Source of the DNA: JAWXUK01 sp044432725 | GTDB lineage: Bacteria; Bacillota; Clostridia; Oscillospirales; Oscillospiraceae | Assembly: GCA_044432725.1 (NCBI GenBank) | Contig: JAWXUL010000009.1 | Coordinates: 38,865 to 102,864, forward strand | Reading direction: 5' to 3' | DNA: 64,000 nucleotides | Shown here: positions 56,816 through 64,000 of the stretch, piece by piece | How positions within the stretch are numbered: the first letter of the stretch is position 1 | Layout: every line of letters starts with the position of its first letter | The notes under the pieces: model-generated | What the model saw: only the letters and a program-made list of their open reading frames with translations | Told to the model about the DNA's origin: nothing | Databases searched by the model: none | Program-made: the position numbers and the translations under genes

Positions 56816-57646
56816 CTGAATCAAAAAGGTATCTTTTCTGGCGTGATGATCGCCAGTGATTTCGATGGCACAGTCTTTGGACCAAACATTGGTATGCCCC
56901 CCAGAAATGTGGCTGCGGCTCAGCACTTCATGGCAGAAGGCGGGCTCTTTGCCATTGCCACAGGGAGAACTTATGTTACCTTCGCCCCCCATCATCAGTT
57001 GATTCCCACAAACCTCCCCACCATCCTTTCCAATGGTGCCTCTGTCTATGACTTCTCTGAAAATCGCCTTCTCTCTCTCACCCAGTTGCCAGAAACAGCC
57101 AAAGAAGACATGAGAACCCTCTGCCAAGAAATGCCTTCCCTTGCCTTCGAAGCCTATTACGGCGAGGCAATCTATGCCCACAACCCCAATGAAATCACCG
57201 ATGCACATATGAAACTAGTGGGGGAAACTTATACCAAATCAACCATAGAAGATATGCCAAGCCCATGGGTCAAAGTGCTGATACAGCAAGAAAGAAACAT
57301 ACTCCAAACAGCACGTGAGCGACTGCTCTCCCTTCGGGAAAACCACTATGAAGCGATTTTTTCCAACCCTCGTTACTTAGAAATCACAGCAAAAGGCGTT
57401 TGCAAAGGCACAGCGGTGAAAGACCTTGCCACTGCCCATAACATTGCCCCAGAACACATTTACTGTGTAGGGGACAACGAAAACGACCTTTCCATGCTCG
57501 CCCTTGCCAAAATCCCCTTTGCCCCCTCGTCCTCAGCCGAGATTGTGCTGGCAACAAAGCCACAAATCCTTTGCCCTTGGGAAGAAGGCGTCCTAGGGGA
57601 TTTAATAACCCACTTAGAAAAAATTTATGGAGGAAACTCATTATGA
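56816..57646 (+). CDS. Cof-type HAD family phosphatase
   Basis: A 276-residue HAD-IIB hydrolase acting on small phosphorylated metabolites. Motif I ASDFDGTVFGP (about residue 13), motif II region FAIATGRTY, the late Lys and motif IV YCVGDNENDLSML. The upstream ATG at 56738 lies next to the thiT terminator and has no ribosome binding site. The only good site, AAGGAGG at 56801-56807, points to a CTG start at 56816 (eight-base spacing); the in-frame GTG at 56807 is inside the site. The unusual start is inferred. Overlaps the LRR gene by four bases. Confidence 0.85.
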   Translation: MNQKGIFSGVMIASDFDGTVFGPNIGMPPRNVAAAQHFMAEGGLFAIATGRTYVTFAPHHQLIPTNLPTILSNGASVYDFSENRLLSLTQLPETAKEDMRTLCQEMPSLAFEAYYGEAIYAHNPNEITDAHMKLVGETYTKSTIEDMPSPWVKVLIQQERNILQTARERLLSLRENHYEAIFSNPRYLEITAKGVCKGTAVKDLATAHNIAPEHIYCVGDNENDLSMLALAKIPFAPSSSAEIVLATKPQILCPWEEGVLGDLITHLEKIYGGNSL

Positions 57647-58458
57647 CCTGTTTACATTGTAACAAAGAAAACCCACAAGGCTCTTTTTACTGCAAGTATT
57701 GTGGAGAAAAACATCTTCTGAAATGCAAAAAATGTCAAGCCCATCTGGACGTAGATAATGTTTTTTGCAATATGTGTGGCACCAAAGTTGAAAACGAATT
57801 CATCTCTGTCACCAATGCCACAAATCCAAAATTCTTTAAAATCCGTGACGGTGTGCTGGAACGATACACAGGAAAAGGCATCAAAACTGTCATCCTACCT
57901 TCTGGCATTACAAAAATCGGCAAAAAAGCTTTTCAAGAATGTGATGCAAAGGAAATCCATCTCTCTCAAGGCATCACCCACATTGGAGAAGAGGCATTCA
58001 TCGAAAGCCGTGGACTGGAAAAAATCTCCTTCCCAGAAGGACTCTCCGTCATTGGAGAATGTGCGTTTTTCCTCTGCACCTCCTTAACCAAAGTACAGCT
58101 CCCCTCCTCTGTCATTAAAATTGATACTGCTGCTTTCAGCTTTTGCCGAAAACTCCGTGAAATCAATCTCCCCTCTCGCTTAGAGCACCTAGGCTCTCAC
58201 GTGTTTAAATCCAGCGAATCCTTAGTAGAGCTTATCATTCCCACTGGGATTACAACCCTAGAAGAAGGGGTGATTTCTGGCTGTACAGCACTGACCAAAA
58301 TGGTGATTCCTTCCACTGTCACCCTCATTGAAGAATCAGGAGAAGAAGGCAGCTTAGGGATTTTCCACACTTGCCATAATCTGACCATCTATGGCGAACC
58401 CGATTCTGTGGCTGAAACCATCGCCAAAGAAGAGCAAGTTCCTTTTGAACTAGTTTAA
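57643..58458 (+). CDS. Double zinc-ribbon, BspA-type LRR_5 protein (second copy)
   Basis: A 271-residue paralogue of the protein at 15300. Two zinc ribbons with the same spacing (Cys3/6-17/20 and Cys28/31-42/45), then about seven LRR_5 units (ITKIGKKAFQECDAKEIHLS, ITHIGEEAFIESRGLEKISF and others). No signal peptide. The ATG overlaps the HAD stop (ATGA) and GGAGG lies nine bases before it. Followed after 13 bases by an SLH protein gene, forming a three-gene unit. Confidence 0.86.
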   Translation: MTCLHCNKENPQGSFYCKYCGEKHLLKCKKCQAHLDVDNVFCNMCGTKVENEFISVTNATNPKFFKIRDGVLERYTGKGIKTVILPSGITKIGKKAFQECDAKEIHLSQGITHIGEEAFIESRGLEKISFPEGLSVIGECAFFLCTSLTKVQLPSSVIKIDTAAFSFCRKLREINLPSRLEHLGSHVFKSSESLVELIIPTGITTLEEGVISGCTALTKMVIPSTVTLIEESGEEGSLGIFHTCHNLTIYGEPDSVAETIAKEEQVPFELV

Positions 58459-58471
58459 GAGAGGGTATCAT

Positions 58472-59605
58472 ATGAAAAAATTGTTATGGATTCCCTTGAC
58501 CCTTGCCCTATCCCTTCCCCTTTCTGCAGTCAATTACATTGACCCCTATGAAGATGCCAACACTGGCACCCCAGAAGGCAGTGAATACACAGGAGTCTTT
58601 GCAGATGTGGAAAACCACTGGGCAGAGGCACAAATCTCAGCCCTCTTTGCCATGGGTCTCATCTCTGGCACCAGCGAAACCACTTTCTCTCCCAACACAA
58701 CAATGCCACGTTCAGAATTTATTGTGGCTGTGGTACGGCAACTCTATCCCTCGGCTGAATTTGAACCAGGCACCAACTGGTACTCTGGCTATTACGAAAC
58801 AGCGTCCAAAGACGGAATCCTCCCCCTCACCTTTCGGGAACAATACATGGACGAAAAAATAACACGGCAAGAAATGGCATACATCATGGTCGAAGCTTTG
58901 GCTAAATTAGGAGAATCCCCCAGTCAACTGGTGAACAAAACCAGTATCACTGATTACAGTAGCATAAGCAGTGCTTATCAAGAAAACGTCTTAGCTGCCT
59001 ATAGTCTAGGGATTGTCAAAGGAAATGCCGATGGCAGTTATAGCCCACAAAGCACGGCAAATCGTGCAGAATGTGTGGTGGTTTTGTTAAACATGGCAGA
59101 TTCCTCCTATCGACCTACTGTCACCTTTGACCCTGACCCCAACGCTTTAAGCGATATGAATCGCTTGGACATCACTTACACAAAATCAAGAGATAATTTA
59201 AGCTATAGCCAAAGCGACAGCGATCGCCCCATCGCCAAAGTGGGTGACACTGTTGGGGGAACCACCGTAATCGCCCACCCCTCCCTTGCCACAGTCAACG
59301 GTATGGCTGTCCCTTATATTGCCGGTGTTGCCTTGGATTTGGGCATCAACACAAACTCTGCTTTCGGCACAGTGGCAGATGGTTGGTCTGGTGGTGGAAG
59401 CCACTATAATGGTGAAACCTATTATGTAAACCCCAAAACAGGCGATGGCTATTGGGAATCCCAATGGAAAGCCCTGACCACCCGTGTGGTGGCTCCTCGT
59501 GCCTATGGCTCCACAGAAGGGGAAGCAAGCCCTGATGACTACAAAATGTGGACATGGAATGCCACAGATCGAAAATGGGTGGCTTCTTACTTGTATGGAC
59601 GATAA
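58472..59605 (+). CDS. Secreted S-layer homology (SLH) domain protein
   Basis: A 377-residue exported protein. MKKLLWIPLTLALSLPLSAV is a signal peptide. Three SLH modules follow (about 45-215): FADVENHWAEAQISALFAMG...ISGTSETTFSPNTTMPRSEF, then MDEKITRQEMAYIMVEAL, then VLAAYSLGIVKGNADGSYSP with NRAECVVVLLNM. The C-terminal 150 residues (IAKVGDTVGGTTVIAHPSLA onward) are a unique domain with many Gly, Thr, Tyr and Trp. SLH modules bind pyruvylated wall polymer, so it is displayed on the surface. Last gene of the HAD-LRR-SLH unit. Confidence 0.9.
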   Translation: MKKLLWIPLTLALSLPLSAVNYIDPYEDANTGTPEGSEYTGVFADVENHWAEAQISALFAMGLISGTSETTFSPNTTMPRSEFIVAVVRQLYPSAEFEPGTNWYSGYYETASKDGILPLTFREQYMDEKITRQEMAYIMVEALAKLGESPSQLVNKTSITDYSSISSAYQENVLAAYSLGIVKGNADGSYSPQSTANRAECVVVLLNMADSSYRPTVTFDPDPNALSDMNRLDITYTKSRDNLSYSQSDSDRPIAKVGDTVGGTTVIAHPSLATVNGMAVPYIAGVALDLGINTNSAFGTVADGWSGGGSHYNGETYYVNPKTGDGYWESQWKALTTRVVAPRAYGSTEGEASPDDYKMWTWNATDRKWVASYLYGR

Positions 59606-59680
59606 GGAGTAACTTGTTTAATTTGGAAGAATTGACAAAAAACTCCCTAGAAAACGCTTATTTCTTTGGTAATATTACAC

Positions 59681-59709
59681 TTGACCTTTCCATGAATTTT
59701 CGTTATACT
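59681..59709 (+). promoter_or_regulatory. Promoter of ptsH
   Basis: TTGACC (59681-59686), 17 bases, TATACT (59704-59709). Confidence 0.8.
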
Positions 59710-59780
59710 ATAAATACGCAAATTTTTTCTTTTCTGGAACATATGGAAAAGTAAATTTCAAATGATGGAGGGATACAATT

Positions 59781-60044
59781 ATGTATAGTCAAGACGCAAT
59801 CGTAAACAACCAAGTGGGTTTGCACGCAAGACCTGCAACTTTTTTCATTCAAAAGGCAAATGAATTCAAAAGCGCTATTTGGGTGGAACGTGATGAACGA
59901 AAAGTAAACGCAAAAAGTTTACTAGGGGTTCTTTCCCTTGGTATTGTAAAAGGAACAGAAATCACAATCATTGCTGACGGTGCTGACGAAAAAGAAGCTG
60001 TGGAAGCTTTGCAAAAAATGATTTCTTCTGATTTCTCTGAATAA
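59781..60044 (+). CDS. ptsH: Phosphocarrier protein HPr
   Basis: An 87-residue HPr. His15 in NNQVGLHARPATFF receives phosphate from enzyme I; Ser46 in NAKSLLGVLSLGI is the regulatory site of HPr kinase, so both sugar transport and catabolite control are possible. Both residues are present, which excludes the Crh type. GGAGG precedes the ATG. Enzyme I is not adjacent. Confidence 0.95.
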   Translation: MYSQDAIVNNQVGLHARPATFFIQKANEFKSAIWVERDERKVNAKSLLGVLSLGIVKGTEITIIADGADEKEAVEALQKMISSDFSE

Positions 60045-60094
60045 GCTTATACTCTTACGATTTAAAATAAGCAATAAAATAATCGTCTCTCTTT

Positions 60095-60174
60095 GCACTT
60101 GCTAGGGCGTCTGGCCCTGAATCCTTGGTGGATTCCAAGGGACGACAAGGAATACAGGGACAATTTGTTTTTAG
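60095..60174 (+). repeat. Intergenic hairpin element, copy C, downstream of ptsH
   Basis: CCCT-GAATCC-TTGGT-GGATTC-CA-AGGG hairpin (60116-60141), then GACGACAAGGAATACAGGGA and TTTGTTTTTAG. Same block order as copies A and B, shorter lower stem. It lies between the ptsH stop and its terminator, so in the ptsH 3' UTR. Confidence 0.6.
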
Positions 60175-60187
60175 ATGGAATGAGTAT

Positions 60188-60220
60188 AAAAAAGCACTGT
60201 ATTTTGTACGGTGCTTTTTT
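60188..60220 (+). terminator. Terminator of ptsH
   Basis: Arms AAAAAAGCAC and GTGCTTTTTT, inner GTA/TAC. The following 160 bases up to uvrC show no clear promoter. Confidence 0.88.
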
Positions 60221-60381
60221 ACTATGTAATGACTGAAAAACGCAAGAGACCTCTTATGTTTTCATTTATAAGAATTTCTTCCCTTTTTCAGTGAAAACAG
60301 TGATGATCTCACAGGAGAAAGAGAAGTACAGAGGATATAGCAGATATCTTTTTTTAATGAGTTACTTTGGAGGGTGGAATC

Positions 60382-62250
60382 GTGGAACAGCTTCGTGACA
60401 AGGCACACAGCTTGCCTCGCTTACCTGGTGTCTATTTAATGCTTGACAGCAAAGAAAAAGTCATCTATGTGGGAAAAGCCAAATCCTTGCGAAACAGAGT
60501 CAGCCAATATTTTCAGACAAAAGGACAGGACGAAGTAAAAACCAGAGCTTTGGTCTCTCAAATCGCTGATTTTCAAGTCATTGTTTTGGGGACTGAATTC
60601 GAAGCACTGGTACTGGAATCCTCTCTGATTAAACGACACCAGCCTAAATATAACATCCTCTTAAAAGACAGCAAAGGCTACCCCTATATTCGCCTGTCTA
60701 TCGGGGAAGCATATCCAAAATTTTCTCTTGTGTCCCATATTGGAAAAGAAACTGCCGCACAAGCGAAATATTTCGGCCCCTATGGCTCACGACACAACAC
60801 CCAAGCCATCATTCACGCACTACAAACAGCCCTTGGCTTGCCCTCTTGCTCTCGTAAATTCCCACGAGATATCGGAAAAGAACGTCCCTGTCTCAATCAC
60901 CATATGGGAAAATGCAGTGGACACTGCCGTCATCAAACAGGCATAGCCCTCCACCAAGAGGCAATCACCCAAGCTGTCTCCTTGCTAGAAGGAAAAGAAA
61001 AAGAATTGGAAAAACGTCTCTCTACCCAAATGGAAGAAGCCGCAGAGGCACTGCGCTTTGAAGAGGCAGCCGCCTTGAGAGATCGACTCCAATCCATCAA
61101 GCTTCTCTCTACTCGCCAAAAAGTGGTGGCGTCCTGCCTCTCTGACACCGATGTCATTGGCTTTGCTTCTGCCATCAATAAATCGGCTTTTGTGGTTCTT
61201 CATTACTATCAAGGGGAACTTTTGGAAAAAGATTTGGAAATTATCTCCACCCCCTTGGAAGAAGAGGAAGAAAGTATCCCTGCGCTCCTCCGTGAATATT
61301 ATGGTGTGAGAAGCGAAATGCCAAAAGAAATCCTCCTCCCTTGCGACATTGCTTATGAAGATTCTTTAGAAAGAATGTTTTCCCAACAAGTGGGACACAA
61401 AATCACTTTCCTCACCCCTCAACGAGGTGCCAAAGTAGAAATCCTTCAACTTGCCCAAAAAAATGCCAAGGAAGAACTGGAGCGTATCACCACAAAAGAA
61501 GAAAAAGAACAAAAAAATCTTTCTCTTTTGGGAAAAATCCTTGGCTTGCCCTCCCCCCCACGGCGCATCGAATCCTATGACATTTCAAACCAAGGTGATG
61601 CTGACATTGTGGCATCGATGGTGGTGTATCAAGATGGCAAGAAAAAGCCCTCTGCTTATCGAAAATTCAAACTACAAAATATGTCAGGCCCTGATGACTA
61701 CGCTGCCATGTCACAGGTGCTACAACGACGCTTCCATCGCTTGGAAGAAGGAGACACGGCATTTGCAGAGCCTCCTGACTTACTCCTGATGGATGGAGGC
61801 ATTGGTCATTTACACATAGCCCAAGAAGTATTAAAAGAAAAAAAATTGAACATTCCTGTTTTTGGCATGGTGAAAGACAATCGACACCGAACCCGTGCCT
61901 TGGTCTGTCACTCTGGAGATGAAATAGGCTTGACACAACATCCCAGTATTTTCGCTCTGATTGGTCAAATACAAGAAGAAACCCACCGAGTTGCCATCAC
62001 TTTCCACCGACAACAAAGATCAAAATCCGTGCAAGGCAGTCTTTTAGACAATATCACTGGCGTTGGAAAAAGCAGAAGAGCCCTTCTACTGAAAGAATTT
62101 GGTAGCGTGAAAAAAATCAGGTCTGCCACTGTGGAACAACTAGAAGCCCATGTCCCCCAAAAAGTAGCCAAAGAAATTTATGAGTATTTCCAAAAGGAAA
62201 ATCACAGCTCGGAAAAAGACCTGAACGAGCGTAGCAGTAATGGAGAATAA
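60382..62250 (+). CDS. uvrC: UvrABC excinuclease subunit C
   Basis: A 622-residue nuclease of nucleotide excision repair that cuts both sides of the lesion. The GTG at 60382 was chosen (GGAGG eight bases upstream) over a TTG inside the site. GIY-YIG domain with LPRLPGVYLMLDSKEKVIYV at the start, a UVR motif (about 200-235) for UvrB, the RNase H-like domain (ESYDISNQGDADIVASMVVY, LLMDGGIGHL) and a C-terminal helix-hairpin-helix (ITGVGKSRRALLLKEFGS). Confidence 0.97.
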   Translation: MEQLRDKAHSLPRLPGVYLMLDSKEKVIYVGKAKSLRNRVSQYFQTKGQDEVKTRALVSQIADFQVIVLGTEFEALVLESSLIKRHQPKYNILLKDSKGYPYIRLSIGEAYPKFSLVSHIGKETAAQAKYFGPYGSRHNTQAIIHALQTALGLPSCSRKFPRDIGKERPCLNHHMGKCSGHCRHQTGIALHQEAITQAVSLLEGKEKELEKRLSTQMEEAAEALRFEEAAALRDRLQSIKLLSTRQKVVASCLSDTDVIGFASAINKSAFVVLHYYQGELLEKDLEIISTPLEEEEESIPALLREYYGVRSEMPKEILLPCDIAYEDSLERMFSQQVGHKITFLTPQRGAKVEILQLAQKNAKEELERITTKEEKEQKNLSLLGKILGLPSPPRRIESYDISNQGDADIVASMVVYQDGKKKPSAYRKFKLQNMSGPDDYAAMSQVLQRRFHRLEEGDTAFAEPPDLLLMDGGIGHLHIAQEVLKEKKLNIPVFGMVKDNRHRTRALVCHSGDEIGLTQHPSIFALIGQIQEETHRVAITFHRQQRSKSVQGSLLDNITGVGKSRRALLLKEFGSVKKIRSATVEQLEAHVPQKVAKEIYEYFQKENHSSEKDLNERSSNGE

Positions 62251-62252
62251 AT

Positions 62253-62801
62253 ATGAGAATTATCACTGGAACAGCCCGTGGCAAACGACTAAAGCAACCC
62301 CAAGGTAGCAATATTCGCCCCACCACCGATCGGGTGAAAGAAAGTTTATTTAATATTATCCAATTTGAAATCCCAGGGCGACAAGTACTGGATCTATTTG
62401 CTGGCACAGGACAACTAGGGCTTGAATGTCTTTCTCGTGGTGCTGCTGGGACCACTTTCGTGGAAAGTAGCAAAGAGGCGCAGAAACTTTTGAGAGAAAA
62501 CATTGAAATCACTGGATTTTCTCCCGAAGTCATCTCCCGTGATGCCCTGTCCTTTCTTTCTACTTGTGGACCTGAAAAATATGATGTGATTTTACTTGAC
62601 CCACCCTATGAAACTGATTTGTTAGAAAAATCACTTTTATCCATTGAAAGGTTTGACATTTTACGAAATCATGGTATAATAGTATCAGAGAGTCCCATAG
62701 ACTGGGAACCACCCCAATTATCTGCACCCTATACCTTAGGGAAAACTTATTGCTATGGGAAAATAAAATTAAGCACTTTTTTAAAACAAAAAGAAATTTA
62801 A
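62253..62801 (+). CDS. rsmD: 16S rRNA (guanine-966-N2)-methyltransferase RsmD
   Basis: A 182-residue SAM-dependent methyltransferase. RIITGTARGKRLKQPQGSNI and RPTTDRVKESLFNII at the start, SAM loop VLDLFAGTGQLGLE and catalytic DPPY in YDVILLDPPYETD. Two bases after uvrC and 21 before coaD; rsmD-coaD is a common pair in Bacillota. Confidence 0.96.
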   Translation: MRIITGTARGKRLKQPQGSNIRPTTDRVKESLFNIIQFEIPGRQVLDLFAGTGQLGLECLSRGAAGTTFVESSKEAQKLLRENIEITGFSPEVISRDALSFLSTCGPEKYDVILLDPPYETDLLEKSLLSIERFDILRNHGIIVSESPIDWEPPQLSAPYTLGKTYCYGKIKLSTFLKQKEI

Positions 62802-62822
62802 CCAGTTTAGGAGGAGATTTCC

Positions 62823-63311
62823 ATGACTTTAGCAATCTATCCAGGCAGTTTTGACCCCATTACTCTGGGTCACTTAAACATCATTCGCCGTGCATCCCAT
62901 TGCTTTGATCGTTTGGTTGTTTGCGTCATGTACAACTCCTCTAAAAATGGAATTTTTTTACCAGAAGAACGAGTAGAACTGATTTCTCGCTGTGTGGAAA
63001 GATTTGGTAACGTGGAAGTGGACGCCTCTACTGGACTTCTGGCTGATTATGCCAAAAAGAGAGAGGCAACCGTCTTGGTCAAAGGACTGCGTGCCATTTC
63101 AGACTATGAATCTGAAGTGCAGATGGCAGTAATCAATCGCAAACTAAACCCAGATCTTGAAACTATGTTTTTAGCTTCAAGTGAAAAATACACTTATTTA
63201 AGCTCCACCATCGTGAAAGAAATGGCACGTTATGGCGCAGACTTAAAAGAATTTGTACCTGACGAAATACTCCAAGATGTCAGCCTTAAAATGCAACAAG
63301 GCAACCTCTAA
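62823..63311 (+). CDS. coaD: Phosphopantetheine adenylyltransferase
   Basis: A 162-residue nucleotidyltransferase making dephospho-CoA from 4'-phosphopantetheine and ATP. Substrate motifs YPGSFDPITLGHLNII (TxGH) and YLSSTIVKEMARYGAD (the SSxxVKE motif), with RAISDYESEVQMA. AGGAGG precedes the ATG. Normal length. Confidence 0.97.
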   Translation: MTLAIYPGSFDPITLGHLNIIRRASHCFDRLVVCVMYNSSKNGIFLPEERVELISRCVERFGNVEVDASTGLLADYAKKREATVLVKGLRAISDYESEVQMAVINRKLNPDLETMFLASSEKYTYLSSTIVKEMARYGADLKEFVPDEILQDVSLKMQQGNL

Positions 63312-63330
63312 GGGAAAGGATGTAACAAGT

Positions 63331-63816
63331 ATGGCAACCAGAGTGGAAGAACTGATTGATATATTATTTGAAATGGTAGACGAGGCAAAAAATGTCCCCA
63401 TGATGACCAGACAATGTATGCTAGATCGTGATAGAATACTGGATCTGATCGAGGATATTCGAACCCAACTACCTGGTGAAATTGCAGAAGCTAGAGAGCT
63501 TGTCTCCAAACGAAAAGAATATCTTGCCTCTGCGAACCGAGAAGCAGAAGCCAAGATAAGAAGTGCCGAAAAAGAGGCACGACGTTTGATGGAAGAGGAT
63601 ACCGTCCTTTTGCAATCCAGAAAAGAAGCAGCAGAACTTGTCCACACTGCAAGAGAAGAAAGTCTTTCTCTGCGACGTTCTGCCAATGACTACTGCGAAG
63701 ACGCACTGAGAAGAACCGAGGAAGCCGTCACAGAAGCTTGTGAAGAAATCAGAAAGTCACGTGCTCGCTTTTCAGCTGCTGCCAGTGGTGCTGATATTTC
63801 TAATATTAGACAATAA
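63331..63816 (+). CDS. Coiled-coil protein, ATPase-like, unknown function
   Basis: A 161-residue protein that is nearly all charged helix (EARELVSKRKEYLASANREA, then RRLMEEDTVLLQSRKEAAEL). Such proteins follow coaD in many Clostridia and are often labelled ATP synthase subunit B-like because of coiled-coil similarity; no nucleotide-binding motif is present. The ATG at 63331 lies ten bases after AAAGGA. Could be a DivIVA-like or scaffold protein. Last gene before the terminator. Confidence 0.75.
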   Translation: MATRVEELIDILFEMVDEAKNVPMMTRQCMLDRDRILDLIEDIRTQLPGEIAEARELVSKRKEYLASANREAEAKIRSAEKEARRLMEEDTVLLQSRKEAAELVHTAREESLSLRRSANDYCEDALRRTEEAVTEACEEIRKSRARFSAAASGADISNIRQ

Positions 63817-63820
63817 ATCA

Positions 63821-63866
63821 ATGCCGTTCAATCTTTCAACAACAGAAAGATTGAACGGCATTTTTC
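63821..63866 (+). terminator. Terminator of the uvrC-rsmD-coaD run
   Basis: Perfect 17-bp arms (ATGCCGTTCAATCTTTC and complement) around AACAACA, then TTTTCC. Confidence 0.95.
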
Positions 63867-63919
63867 CGTGCCAAAAAAACTTGGTAAGTTGTATAATTAA
63901 GTGTCCAAAATAAAATATC

Positions 63920-63984
63920 CCATAGAGCAAATCTATGATATAATGTAAGTGACGAAACAAACATGAATCAGAGGTGCTCTATGG
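63920..63984 (+). promoter_or_regulatory. Long-range inverted repeat over the start codon of the last gene
   Basis: CCATAGAGC (63920-63928) can pair with GCTCTATGG (63976-63984), which contains the ATG at 63981. TATAAT at 63939-63944 lies between. A read-through transcript from the left would hide the start; a transcript from the internal promoter would not. Typical of insertion sequences. Confidence 0.45.
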
Positions 63985-64000
63985 AACAAACTAATCATAC
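63981..64000 (+). CDS. Start of a gene cut by the window end, possibly a transposase
   Basis: ATG after AGAGGTG, reading MEQTNH and cut off. The upstream start-masking repeat and the non-coding lead-in resemble the left end of an insertion sequence. Only six codons are visible, so the identity is open. Confidence 0.35.

Overview
The window is a chromosomal stretch of a low-to-moderate GC, spore-forming Gram-positive bacterium (Bacillota, most likely class Clostridia; Lachnospirales-like is a guess I cannot confirm). The evidence is genes for dipicolinate synthase (dpaA/dpaB) and a small acid-soluble spore protein, a V/A-type ATPase operon in place of any F-type genes, strong purine-rich ribosome binding sites, frequent TTG/GTG starts, L27 with an N-terminal extension next to its Prp protease, and many TTGACA-17-TATAAT promoters.

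Layout. 1-2.6 kb: end of a branched-chain amino acid ABC operon (livK, livH, livM), minus strand. 2.8-4.3 kb: dpaAB. 4.3-6.8 kb: rplU-prp-rpmA-obg, minus. 6.9-8.6 kb: secreted WG-repeat/SLH-like protein. 8.8-12.4 kb: a three-gene cassette of ATP-grasp ligase with a poly-His tail, aspartate/glutamate racemase and MurE-like ligase, possibly for D-aspartate cross-bridge or a related aspartyl product. 12.5-14.2 kb: AraC regulator divergent from an MsmK/UgpC-type ATPase. 14.3-19.5 kb: membrane protein, zinc-ribbon/LRR_5 protein, mutS2, alpha/beta hydrolase. 19.7-21.2 kb: bacteriohemerythrin and a DUF4349-like lipoprotein.

21.4-33.3 kb is a metal and efflux region: ZIP transporter, a 59-residue metallothionein-like protein with 16 cysteines (missed by ordinary ORF length cut-offs), a CadC/SmtB-type ArsR, a MarR regulator with a heterodimeric ABC exporter, and an iron/siderophore/heme-type ABC importer (unknown protein, ATPase, two FecCD permeases, lipoprotein). 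Related GTTAG/CTAAC inverted repeats precede both the ZIP gene and the importer, suggesting one metalloregulator. 33.4-35.2 kb: small accessory block (ribbon-helix-helix, XRE, SLOG-like protein, unknown). 35.3 kb: tRNA-Ala(GGC). 35.8-38.4 kb: nagA and an ASKHA/ROK-like sugar kinase. 38.5-42.8 kb: SASP, oligoendopeptidase F, and a 668-residue acidic, proline-rich, probably disordered protein. 43.1 kb: luxS behind a promoter whose spacer is a 20-bp perfect palindrome.

43.7-52.6 kb: complete V-type ATPase operon in transcription order H/G-I-K-E-C-F-A-B-D; the K subunit keeps the residues that bind Na+ in Enterococcus hirae NtpK. 52.8-54.8 kb: a FabG-like reductase and a very basic 21-residue-repeat protein with one C-terminal membrane helix. 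55-56.8 kb: lipid kinase, TPP riboswitch and thiT. 56.8-59.6 kb: HAD phosphatase, a second zinc-ribbon/LRR_5 protein and an SLH protein. 59.8-63.8 kb: ptsH (HPr), uvrC, rsmD, coaD and a coiled-coil protein. The last 100 bases look like the left end of an insertion sequence.

Across the window three copies of an intergenic hairpin element (apical GAATCC-TTKGT-GGATTC and conserved flanks) occur near 19.5, 43.0 and 60.1 kb; these and the regulatory palindromes are the least explained signals.
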